Source: CAZNVB01 sp964651495
GTDB lineage: Bacteria; Acidobacteriota; Aminicenantia; Aminicenantales; UBA8522
Assembly: GCA_964651495.1 (NCBI GenBank)
Contig: CAZYWP010000161.1
Location: 1-5,726 of the forward strand
Length of the DNA: 5,726 bases
Direction: 5' to 3'
In this document: piece by piece, positions 1 through 5,610 of the stretch
Numbering within the stretch: position 1 is the first letter of the stretch
Layout of the letters: each line of letters opens with the position of its first letter
The notes under the pieces: model-generated
What the model was told of the DNA's origin: nothing
Seen by the model: only the letters and a program-made list of their open reading frames with translations
Database searches by the model: none
Program-made: the position numbers and the translations under genes

Positions 1-1
1 G

Positions 2-685
2 AATTCGGACGGCATCCCCGAGTTCGTCCGCGCGCGCAAGGCCATGCAATACTCAACCTCGATTGATGATTTCGCGCAGATCATGAAGACGGGGAACAAT
101 GGCGGTTACGCCAATAACTGGCTGGTCGCTGATCGAAACAATAACGAGATTGCCAGCCTAGAACTGGGGTTGAAAAACGTCACTTTGTTGCGGACCAAGG
201 ATGGATATTTTTGCGGCGCCAATTTTCCGGTCAACGAGAAATTGATCAGGGAGGAGACGGATTTCGACCCCACCGATTTGGGATCGAGCGCCAACGCGCG
301 GCGCGTGCGCTGGGAAGAACTGATGGCCGAGTACAAAGGCAAAATCGACGTTGCCGCCGGCCAGAAGTTTCTTTCGGACCACTGGGACGCTTACGAAAAG
401 AAGGAGGCTCCGAGCGAGAGGACTTTGTGCGGCCACGTCGACCTTTCCCCGCGAGGCATGAAGGGATGGCAGGAGCCTTACGGCACAGCAGGAACGGCGC
501 AGGCGAAGGTCGCGGATGCTTCGATGGCCGAGCAGATGTCGCTCATGGCAGCCATGGGGCATCCATGCGGCATCAATTTCAAAGCAACGCCGCACCTGCG
601 CCTCCACCCCCAGTTCAACTGGCAAAAGAAGCACCTGCGGGATCTCGATTCCCGTCCGTGGACCAAATTTGAAGCTGGCCTTTGA
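2..685 (+). CDS. Ntn-type hydrolase, peptidase C45 / phospholipase B-like, 5'-truncated
   Basis: The reading frame is open from base 2 to the TGA at 683-685, so this is the C-terminal about 227 residues of a longer protein. The ATG at 44 lies inside the coding sequence and is not the start, because the preceding codons (NSDGIPEFVRARKA) continue the same conserved-looking helix. Recognisable stretches are SIDDF, TGNNGGYANNWLVAD, EIASLELGL, GANFPVNEKLIREE and a C-terminal HPQFNWQ...RPWTKF. As I recall them, these resemble bacterial C45-type acyltransferase/hydrolases and phospholipase B-like proteins. Both families are Ntn hydrolases that mature by self-cleavage and use an N-terminal Cys nucleophile. 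That catalytic residue and any signal peptide would lie left of the window, so activity cannot be judged. The exact family and substrate are uncertain. No clear terminator follows; the next gene starts 175 nt downstream with its own promoter. Confidence 0.6.
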   Translation, partial: NSDGIPEFVRARKAMQYSTSIDDFAQIMKTGNNGGYANNWLVADRNNNEIASLELGLKNVTLLRTKDGYFCGANFPVNEKLIREETDFDPTDLGSSANARRVRWEELMAEYKGKIDVAAGQKFLSDHWDAYEKKEAPSERTLCGHVDLSPRGMKGWQEPYGTAGTAQAKVADASMAEQMSLMAAMGHPCGINFKATPHLRLHPQFNWQKKHLRDLDSRPWTKFEAGL

Positions 686-727
686 AGCTTCGAAGCCTCC
701 CCCGCCTTCCGCTATTTTCAGCTCAAC

Positions 728-757
728 TTGACATCCGATCACGCCGCGATTTATCAT
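728..757 (+). promoter_or_regulatory. Sigma70-like promoter for the TPR gene
   Basis: A perfect -35 box TTGACA (728-733) is followed after 18 nt by TATCAT (752-757), a five-of-six match to TATAAT. Transcription would start near 764, giving a leader of about 95 nt before the ATG at 861. A short hairpin, CATCCC (755-760) with GGGATG (768-773), overlaps the -10 box and start site. The assignment rests on box matching only. Confidence 0.5.
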
Positions 758-849
758 CCCCAACTACGGGATGGGGCAAAATCGGTGTACGAACGCTAAT
801 TCAGCCGGCACGCCAGAAAACGAAATGCTTATCTTTTAAAACCGTCCTC

Positions 850-855
850 AAAGGA
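850..855 (+). promoter_or_regulatory. Ribosome binding site choosing ATG 861
   Basis: AAAGGA lies 5 nt before the ATG at 861. An in-frame TTG at 858 directly precedes that ATG but would sit only 2 nt from the same site, so 861 is the better start. Confidence 0.6.
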
Positions 856-860
856 CATTG

Positions 861-1616
861 ATGGCCGTCAGAAACGCGTTCTTAGTCGTGCTCCTCACCC
901 TGCCCCTGACTTTTTGCGCTTCGACGCATAAAAAGCTGGCTGCGGATAGTGAAAAAAGCCCCCAATATCAGTACGAAAAAGCGGTCGTCGCCCTGAGATA
1001 TAATCTGCCGGACCAAGCGATCGAATATTTGAACCAAGCGCTGGCCCTGGACTCCAGCTACGCTCAAGCCTACAACCTCCTCGGGTTCGCCCACTTCCAG
1101 CAGAAAAACTTCGGCGATTCGGCGGCGGCCTATCAAAAATTCCTGGAGCTCGCGCCCAACGACTCCAAAGCTCGGGTCAGCCTCGGCGTCGTCTATGAGG
1201 AACTGGGGAAAGTGGACCTGGCTGAAGAAGAATATAAAAAAGCCGATGCGATTGACGGCAACCCGGACGCCGGGTTCAGCCTGGCCAAGCTCTATTTTGG
1301 GCAGAACAAGCTGGAGCCGGCGCTCGAATACGTCGCCAAGTCGCTGGCCAAGAACAGCCGCTCGGTTCCCGCCCTCAACCTTCAAGGAGTCATTCTCAAC
1401 CAGATGGGAAAATATGCCGAAGCCCTGGCCAGCTTTCAGAACGCCGTCCAGGTCGCTCCGAATGACATCAGCCTGAGCGTCAACCTGGGAATCGCCTACA
1501 TCAATAACAAGGAATTCGCCCGGGCCCGCGAGACCTTCGAAAAAATTCTTCCCAAAGTAGAAGATCCGGTGCTGAAGGTCAAGATCAACGAGTACCTGAA
1601 GCTCATCAAAGAATAA
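861..1616 (+). CDS. Exported TPR-repeat protein, possible lipoprotein
   Basis: This 251-residue protein has an N-terminal hydrophobic segment (about residues 6-18, FLVVLLTLPLTF) ending at Cys19, followed by a polar linker and then about six tetratricopeptide repeats covering residues 34-236. Good repeat signatures include AIEYLNQALALDSSYAQAYN, YAEALASFQNAVQVAPND and ARETFEKIL. TPR arrays are helical scaffolds for protein-protein contact and carry no catalytic residues. Length, architecture and a possible lipid anchor resemble the type IV pilus pilotin PilF/PilW and other outer-membrane TPR lipoproteins, but no pilus gene is nearby, so I give no symbol. The lipobox reads L-T-F-C; Phe at -1 is not the usual Gly/Ala/Ser, so lipidation is doubtful and a Sec signal peptide or membrane anchor is possible instead. 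The start is ATG 861, supported by AAAGGA 5 nt upstream. It appears monocistronic, with its own promoter and the inverted repeat at 1634-1697 after its TAA. Confidence 0.85.
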   Translation: MAVRNAFLVVLLTLPLTFCASTHKKLAADSEKSPQYQYEKAVVALRYNLPDQAIEYLNQALALDSSYAQAYNLLGFAHFQQKNFGDSAAAYQKFLELAPNDSKARVSLGVVYEELGKVDLAEEEYKKADAIDGNPDAGFSLAKLYFGQNKLEPALEYVAKSLAKNSRSVPALNLQGVILNQMGKYAEALASFQNAVQVAPNDISLSVNLGIAYINNKEFARARETFEKILPKVEDPVLKVKINEYLKLIKE

Positions 1617-1625
1617 TTCGCCTCG

Positions 1626-1697
1626 AAAATAAAGGGGACACAATACTTAATTCGAATCCCGCCGACCGATCTCTCTGGAATTAAGTGTTGTGTCCCC
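1626..1697 (-). terminator. Possible terminator of the minus-strand operon
   Basis: Read on the minus strand, the 20-bp stem ends in CCCC and is followed at once by TTTATTTT (complement of 1626-1633), like the U-tract of an intrinsic terminator. It lies about 70 nt past the stop codon of the ThuA-like gene. On the + strand the stem is followed by ATAATGAAGG, which has no U-tract, so any termination would favour the minus strand. The long stem and 24-nt loop are atypical for an intrinsic terminator. Confidence 0.4.
1634..1697. repeat. Long inverted repeat, REP/RAYT-like palindrome
   Basis: The left arm GGGGACACAATACTTAATTC (1634-1653) and the right arm GAATTAAGTGTTGTGTCCCC (1678-1697) pair over all 20 positions. 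Nineteen pairs are Watson-Crick and one is T1644-G1687, a G-U wobble in RNA. The loop is 24 nt (1654-1677). The element fills most of the gap between two convergent genes. From memory, palindromes with this GGGGACAC...TTAATT theme recur in many environmental genomes and around Y1/REP-associated tyrosine transposase genes. No transposase is present here, so it would be a non-autonomous copy. The pairing is seen directly; the family assignment is recollection. Confidence 0.75.
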
Positions 1698-1768
1698 ATA
1701 ATGAAGGCGCGGCTAACACCGGGCCTGAGGGAGACGGCCGGAGGCCGATCAGAAATACCAGGAACTCA

Positions 1769-2572
1769 CTATTTCCGGCCGACCTGCGGTTTGGCGTCTT
1801 CGCCGCTGACCCGGGCGGCCCAGAGCATCCCCCGCTTGACAATCTCCCGCGCCTCGGGCACGGCGAAATCCTTGGCCACGTGGCCCAGAGAGGTGTAGAA
1901 GACCCGCCCGTTGCCGTACATTTTCTTCCACACGACCGGCATGACGACGCCGTTGAGCCAGGGCGCATGTTGACCTGTGAACGTCGTCGTGGCCAGGACC
2001 TCGTTGATCGGGTCGACGTGCATGTAATACTGCTCGGAGTTCATCTGGAAAACGCGGGCCAGACCGGCCGTGATCGGATCCTTGGTATCGACAATGTTAA
2101 CTTCGTAAGGAATGACGCCTCCCGGATGGGCCACCCATTGTCCTCCGACCATGAACTGGTATTCCGTGTTGTTGCGAAAGGCATCGGCCAGGCCGCCGTG
2201 CCAGCCCGCCAGGCCGACCCCGCCCTTGACGGCGTCAAGCAGTCCCCTCTCCTGCTCGGGCTTGATCGCGGACATGGTGAAAACCTGGACGATTAGGTCG
2301 AGGGATTTCATCTTCGCCGCATCCGCATAGGTGTCGAGCGAATTCGAGATTTCGACGTCAAACCCCTGCTCCTGGAGCCAGGGAGCGAAGATGTCCACGC
2401 ACTGCTTGGGCTCATGTCCCTCCCAACCGCCCCAGACGAAAAGCGCTTTCTTCTTCTTGGCCTGCGCCCCGTCTCCCGACGCCGTCGCGCCAGACAAAAA
2501 GGTCAGCAGGATGAGAAGAACAATGAATACCATCGCCTGCGAGCCCCTGGGCAAAGCTTTCTTCCGTTTCAT
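1769..2572 (-). CDS. ThuA-like domain protein, exported
   Basis: This 267-residue protein has a Sec-type signal (basic MKRKK, hydrophobic residues about 14-27, then ATASG) and a ThuA-like domain from about residue 42 to 253. The domain has a class-I glutamine amidotransferase-like Rossmann fold. Typical motifs are ALFVWGGWEGHEP (43-55), GLAGWHGG (120-127), SEQYYMHVDP (179-188) and the C-terminal GRVFYTSLGH (222-231). The classical amidotransferase Cys is absent, as is usual in this family; the WHGG region takes its place. ThuA of rhizobia works with the Gfo/Idh/MocA protein ThuB in trehalose utilisation through 3-keto sugars, so a role in processing a 3-keto sugar outside the cytoplasm is inferred from family and neighbours. 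The frame stays open upstream to 2875, but that extension overlaps the DUF1080 gene and looks non-coding; the ATG at 2572 has a strong AAGGAG site. It is the last gene of the operon, 56 nt after the DUF1080 stop. Confidence 0.88.
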   Translation of the reverse strand: MKRKKALPRGSQAMVFIVLLILLTFLSGATASGDGAQAKKKKALFVWGGWEGHEPKQCVDIFAPWLQEQGFDVEISNSLDTYADAAKMKSLDLIVQVFTMSAIKPEQERGLLDAVKGGVGLAGWHGGLADAFRNNTEYQFMVGGQWVAHPGGVIPYEVNIVDTKDPITAGLARVFQMNSEQYYMHVDPINEVLATTTFTGQHAPWLNGVVMPVVWKKMYGNGRVFYTSLGHVAKDFAVPEAREIVKRGMLWAARVSGEDAKPQVGRK

Positions 2573-2578
2573 GGAGAT

Positions 2579-2584
2579 CTCCTT
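2579..2584 (-). promoter_or_regulatory. Ribosome binding site fixing the ThuA-like start
   Basis: On the minus strand AAGGAG (complement of 2579-2584) sits 6 nt before the ATG at 2572. It supports this start over the much longer open frame that begins inside the neighbouring DUF1080 gene. Confidence 0.7.
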
Positions 2585-2628
2585 AATGTTCCTCCATAGC
2601 GGGAGCAGCCGATTATCGGTCCCGGAAT

Positions 2629-3417
2629 TCATTCGAGCGGGCGGAGCCAGATGTTGCGGTAGCGGACGGGATTGCCGTGGTCCTGGAGCGAGAGCGGGAG
2701 CTTGTCCGGATGCACCTTGTAGGGGGGACGCGCTTTGTGCGCCGTCGGGCCCGTCAGCTCGACATTGTCGTGGACCAGAACGCCGTTGTGAAGAACCGTC
2801 AGCCGCGCCGGCGCGAGCAAATTTCCCTCGGCGTCGAACCGCGGCCGGTGAAAGATGATGTCGTAGGTCTGCCATTCGCCCGGCTTCCGGCAGGCGTTGA
2901 CCAGCGGCGGATACTGCCCGTATACAGATGCCGCCATTCCGTCGGCGTAGGTCACATTATTGTATGAGTCGAGCACCTGGACCTCGTAGGTATCCATCAA
3001 GAAAACGCCGCTGTTGCCCCTCCCCTGCCCTTCGCCGCTGACTAGCGTCGGGGCGGCCCATTCGACATGGAGCTGGCAGTCTCCGAACCCCGTCTTCGTC
3101 CGAATCGACCCCGTCTTGGCCACAACCTCCATGTATCCGCTTTCCACTTTCCATTTGGCCGGGCCGCCCTTGCCGTCCTCCCACTTCGCCAGGTCCTTTC
3201 CGTCGAACAGGACGAGCGCATCGGACGCCGGAGGCACCGGTGGTCCGGAGGGTCCGGGGTCGACCACGGGCGGAAGCGGCCGGTTCGAATCATGAACGGC
3301 CCATTTTTCGAGGGCTGTTTTTTGGGCGTCCTCCCGGCCTCCGCCTCTCGCCGCCGCAGCGGCCAGCAGCCCCGGCAGCAATAAAAGGACAATCAGGAGC
3401 CCGATCGCCTCTCTCAT
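2629..3417 (-). CDS. DUF1080 (3-keto-disaccharide hydrolase-like) protein, exported
   Basis: The 262-residue product begins with a Sec signal (MREAIGLLIVLLLLPGLLAA, then an Ala run to about residue 23). A spacer with WAVHDSNRPLPPVVDPG (39-55), a pattern I associate with this family, and a Pro-rich linker follow. The DUF1080 beta-jellyroll runs from about 67 to 261. Diagnostic stretches are VLFDGKDLAKWE (69-80), GFGDCQLHVEW (110-120), GRGNSGVFL (132-140), YEVQVLDSY (144-152), EWQTYDIIFHRPRF (181-194) and LQDHGNPVRYRNIWLRPL (244-261). Members of this family cleave 3-keto-disaccharides or 3-keto-glycosides, and others are only predicted. The concanavalin-like fold also occurs in glycan-binding domains, so pure binding is an alternative. 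The start at 3417 is preceded by a weak AAGGG site and lies 18 nt after the oxidoreductase stop, so translational coupling is likely. Its job is inferred to be cleavage of the keto-glycoside made by the upstream oxidoreductase. Confidence 0.9.
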   Translation of the reverse strand: MREAIGLLIVLLLLPGLLAAAAARGGGREDAQKTALEKWAVHDSNRPLPPVVDPGPSGPPVPPASDALVLFDGKDLAKWEDGKGGPAKWKVESGYMEVVAKTGSIRTKTGFGDCQLHVEWAAPTLVSGEGQGRGNSGVFLMDTYEVQVLDSYNNVTYADGMAASVYGQYPPLVNACRKPGEWQTYDIIFHRPRFDAEGNLLAPARLTVLHNGVLVHDNVELTGPTAHKARPPYKVHPDKLPLSLQDHGNPVRYRNIWLRPLE

Positions 3418-3435
3418 CGGAGCGCCCTTCAGCCG

Positions 3436-4794
3436 CTACAGCTCCCAGCCCGGACGGTATTCCATATGCAGGAACTTGTTGGCCTCGGGGAAGTTGGGAA
3501 ATTCCATCTTTTCCGCGTCCCACTGGAGCACCGCCCTCTGTTCCTGCATCTTGAGCGCGATGTTGCCGAGCAGCATCATTTCGGTCAGAGGTCCGGCGTA
3601 GGAGAAATCGGTGGTCGATTTCTTGCCCTGCTTGATGGCCGCGATCCACTCTTCATAGATGCCGGGAGACCGGGGGATGGTCTTATCCGGCCGCTTGTAC
3701 TCCTTCATCAGCTTTTCCGGCAGGAGGCGCGGATTCTCGCCGTACGTCCCGCAGAGCACCATCCCGGCCTTCCCGACAAACAGGCAGCCGCCGCCGTCGT
3801 CGCCCATCATCCGTCCGGTCTCCAGCACCTCGGGCCTGGCCGGGAGCAGCCCGCCGTCGTACCAGACGAGCTTCGCCGGCGGCAGCGTGCCGCGGGCCGG
3901 AAATTCATAGGTGATGATTTCGGCGACCGGGAAGGAATCCTTGGTATACTTCGTCGAGCTGGCCTGAATGGTCTTCGGCGCGCCCAGGTTGAGCGCCCAG
4001 AACGGCTGGTCGATCAGGTGTGCCCCCATATCGCCCACCGCTCCGGTCCCGAAATCCCACCAGCCCCGCCAGGCAAAAGGATGAAAGGCCGGGTGGTAGG
4101 GACGCCACGGCGACGGCCCCAGCCAGAGGTCCCAGTCGAGGCTCGACGGGCAGGACGGGATTTCCTTCGGGGCGTCGATGCCCTGGGGCCAGGTCGGCCG
4201 GTTGGTCCAGACATGGACTTCGCTGATGGGCCCGATGGCGCCATCCCAGATCCATTCGTTGAGAAGGCGGGCGCCTTCCTTGGCATGCCCCTGGTTGCCC
4301 ATCTGCGAGACAATGTTGGCCTTCTTGGCCGCGATCGCCAGAAGCCTCGCTTCCTTGACCGTATGAGTCAGCGGTTTTTCGACGTAGACGTGTTTGCCCC
4401 GCTTGATGGCCGCCATGGCGATGACCGCGTGGGTATGGTCAGGAGTCGTCACTACGACCGCATCCAGGCTCTTCTCCTTGTCCAGCATGACCCGGAAGTC
4501 GCGGTACTTATTGGCCTTCTCGTATTTAGCCTGATGCTCCGGCTGGTTCTTTTCGTTTTTCAGCAGGCGGACGATCATCTCATCGTCGATATCGCAGATG
4601 GCGACGATGTTCTCCGTGCTGACTCCCTTGATATCGCTCGCGCCCTGACCCCAGGCGCCGACGCAGCCGATGTTGAGGGTATCACTCGGGGTCTGAAAGC
4701 CCCGCCCCCCCAGGACGTGCCTGGGAACGATCATCAACCCGGCCGCAGCCGCGGCCGAGCGGCCCATGAATTCCCGTCGAGTTATTTTTTTCAC
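3436..4794 (-). CDS. Tat-exported Gfo/Idh/MocA family oxidoreductase
   Basis: The 452-residue protein starts with a twin-arginine signal: TRREFM (5-10), then a hydrophobic Ala/Gly/Met stretch to about residue 24 ending near HVLGG. The mature protein has an N-terminal NAD(P)-binding Rossmann domain (about 38-160) with GCVGAWGQGASDI (43-55). Asp68 in AICDID at the end of the second strand suggests preference for NAD over NADP. The family EKP motif is at 139-141 (VEKPLTHTVKEA), and the C-terminal substrate domain contains GDMGAHLID (254-262), whose His259 is a candidate catalytic or binding residue. The family oxidises or reduces sugar carbons, often C3. Tat export implies that the cofactor is loaded before export and stays bound, as in Zymomonas glucose-fructose oxidoreductase. 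Trp48 stands where the GxGxxG motif usually has Gly. The start is GTG 4794, with AGGAGG upstream; a start at Met10 would lose the Tat motif. It is the first gene of the operon, and its substrate is unknown. Confidence 0.9.
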   Translation of the reverse strand: MKKITRREFMGRSAAAAAGLMIVPRHVLGGRGFQTPSDTLNIGCVGAWGQGASDIKGVSTENIVAICDIDDEMIVRLLKNEKNQPEHQAKYEKANKYRDFRVMLDKEKSLDAVVVTTPDHTHAVIAMAAIKRGKHVYVEKPLTHTVKEARLLAIAAKKANIVSQMGNQGHAKEGARLLNEWIWDGAIGPISEVHVWTNRPTWPQGIDAPKEIPSCPSSLDWDLWLGPSPWRPYHPAFHPFAWRGWWDFGTGAVGDMGAHLIDQPFWALNLGAPKTIQASSTKYTKDSFPVAEIITYEFPARGTLPPAKLVWYDGGLLPARPEVLETGRMMGDDGGGCLFVGKAGMVLCGTYGENPRLLPEKLMKEYKRPDKTIPRSPGIYEEWIAAIKQGKKSTTDFSYAGPLTEMMLLGNIALKMQEQRAVLQWDAEKMEFPNFPEANKFLHMEYRPGWEL

Positions 4795-4798
4795 TATG

Positions 4799-4804
4799 CC
4801 TCCT
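4799..4804 (-). promoter_or_regulatory. Ribosome binding site fixing the GTG start
   Basis: The minus strand shows a perfect AGGAGG (complement of 4799-4804) 4 nt before GTG 4794. No upstream ATG in frame competes. This supports the non-ATG start and thus the complete Tat signal. Confidence 0.7.
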
Positions 4805-4870
4805 AAGGGACGTTCCCGGAGATGCCGCCCAACGACGGCAACATTCTCGAAGCGTCCGAACGATTAGACT

Positions 4871-4904
4871 TTATGGCGGTGAGCGGTCCGCTTAATCACC
4901 ATAA
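4871..4904. promoter_or_regulatory. Imperfect palindrome, possible operator
   Basis: Outer arms TTATGG and CCATAA and inner arms GCGG and CCGC frame an imperfect inverted repeat of 34 bp. The middle of each arm has mismatches and a one-base length difference. It overlaps or directly follows the predicted transcription start of the oxidoreductase operon (about 4901, minus strand), where a repressor operator or leader hairpin could act. No regulator gene is present, so the binding protein is unknown. Confidence 0.3.
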
Positions 4905-4907
4905 GTA

Positions 4908-4936
4908 GATTTACTTTGACGGCGCGCATTTGTCAA
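4908..4936 (-). promoter_or_regulatory. Possible promoter of the oxidoreductase operon
   Basis: On the minus strand a perfect TTGACA (complement of 4931-4936) is followed after 17 nt by TAAATC (complement of 4908-4913), a poor -10 match with three of six bases. It begins about 10 nt after the mntP stop and would give a leader of about 107 nt. A weak -10 beside a palindrome fits a regulated promoter, but it may not be used. Confidence 0.35.
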
Positions 4937-4945
4937 CTGCCATGA

Positions 4946-5506
4946 TTACAGATGGTCGACAAGGATCTTGATCCCGATCAGGACGAGGACGACGCCGCCG
5001 GCCAGTTCCGCCCGTTTTCCGACCACTCGGCCGAAAAGCGGCCCGAGCCTCATTCCGGCGATGGTCAGCCCAAAAGCGACAAGGCCGATGACGGCCGCGG
5101 GGAAGACGATGGCGACATGCAGAGCGGCCAAGCTCAACCCGACGGCCAGGGCGTCCAGGCTGGTGGCGACGGAGAGGACGAGAAGCGAGGGCCCTCGCGT
5201 CGGGTCGTTTTTTTGCGGACCGGCTTCTTTTTCGGAGTGGAATGATCCGAAAATCATTCGTCCGGCCACCCCGATAAGAAGAACAAACGCTACCCAGTGG
5301 TCGTAGTGCTCGATGTATCCGATGACCCTCTCTCCGGCCGTCCAACCGAGGATGGGCATGATGAACTGGAAGAGGCCGAAGCTGAGGGCCGGACGCAATG
5401 TCTGCCCGCCCGTGGCCGGGTTCAGGCTCAGCCCGAGCCCGATGGACACAGCAAAGGCATCCATGGCCAGCGCCAGAGCGATCCCCAGGATCACCGGAAA
5501 GCTCAT
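4946..5506 (-). CDS. mntP: Manganese efflux pump MntP
   Basis: This 186-residue membrane protein matches the MntP (YebN, DUF204) family in length and signature. It has about six hydrophobic segments (roughly 4-27, 36-57, 68-87, 107-130, 131-155, 167-184) arranged as two inverted three-helix halves. Each half carries the conserved Asp motif: AMDAFAVS (Asp16) and ATSLDALAVG (Asp118). The hydrophilic loop at 88-106 separates the halves. MntP exports Mn(II) across the inner membrane and protects against manganese excess. The ATG at 5506 is preceded by GGAGG with a 10-nt spacing. A promoter-like sequence lies at 5537-5565, so the predicted leader is only about 24 nt. No terminator is evident downstream, and readthrough into the oxidoreductase operon is possible, but a functional link between the two is not apparent. 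Confidence 0.93.
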   Translation of the reverse strand: MSFPVILGIALALAMDAFAVSIGLGLSLNPATGGQTLRPALSFGLFQFIMPILGWTAGERVIGYIEHYDHWVAFVLLIGVAGRMIFGSFHSEKEAGPQKNDPTRGPSLLVLSVATSLDALAVGLSLAALHVAIVFPAAVIGLVAFGLTIAGMRLGPLFGRVVGKRAELAGGVVLVLIGIKILVDHL

Positions 5507-5536
5507 TCCTACTCGGCCTCCAACGACCGGCCTGCC

Positions 5537-5565
5537 ATTTTAGTGGAAACCCGTCCCATTCTCAA
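5537..5565 (-). promoter_or_regulatory. Sigma70-like promoter for mntP
   Basis: On the minus strand TTGAGA (complement of 5560-5565) and TAAAAT (complement of 5537-5542) are separated by 17 nt. Each is a five-of-six match to consensus, and transcription would start near 5530. The leader would be too short for a yybP-ykoY Mn riboswitch, and I see no such motif further upstream. Confidence 0.5.
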
Positions 5566-5583
5566 CGTTCTGTGGTGCGAAAG

Positions 5584-5596
5584 GGGAAGAATTCCC
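5584..5596. repeat. Short perfect inverted repeat upstream of mntP
   Basis: GGGAA (5584-5588) and TTCCC (5592-5596) flank a 3-nt spacer and could be a small operator or chance. It lies about 20 bp upstream of the predicted mntP -35 box. Confidence 0.25.
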
Positions 5597-5610
5597 AAAT
5601 ATACGAATAG

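Noticed and set aside
1..6. EcoRI site GAATTC at the first base, suggesting a cloned fragment end
   Set aside because: Other EcoRI sites occur inside the window (for example near 1512, 2340, 2625, 4769 and 5589), so a complete-digest insert is unlikely and the position may be chance.
158..763. 201-codon minus-strand frame opposite the left-edge hydrolase
   Set aside because: It lacks recognisable motifs, whereas the + frame is open from the window edge and contains conserved-looking hydrolase stretches.
882..1643. 253-codon open frame on the minus strand opposite the TPR gene
   Set aside because: The + strand shows regular TPR periodicity, a signal sequence and a ribosome binding site. The antisense product has none of these and starts within the inverted repeat.
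1735..1747. CGGCC-GGA-GGCCG hairpin just past the ThuA-like stop, as a terminator
   Set aside because: The stem is only 5 bp and no T-rich run follows on either strand. The larger repeat at 1634-1697 is a better candidate.
1685..2296. 203-codon + strand frame opposite the ThuA-like gene
   Set aside because: It starts in the right arm of the inverted repeat and is the complement of a well-supported ThuA domain.
2573..2875. N-terminal extension of the ThuA-like frame by 101 codons
   Set aside because: The extension overlaps the DUF1080 coding sequence, has Arg/Pro/Ala-rich shadow composition, and would bury the signal peptide. ATG 2572 has a strong ribosome binding site.
3466..4806. 446-codon open frame on the + strand opposite the oxidoreductase gene
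   Set aside because: It is the antisense shadow of a GC-rich gene. The minus strand encodes the clear Tat signal and family motifs, and the + translation shows no recognisable domain.
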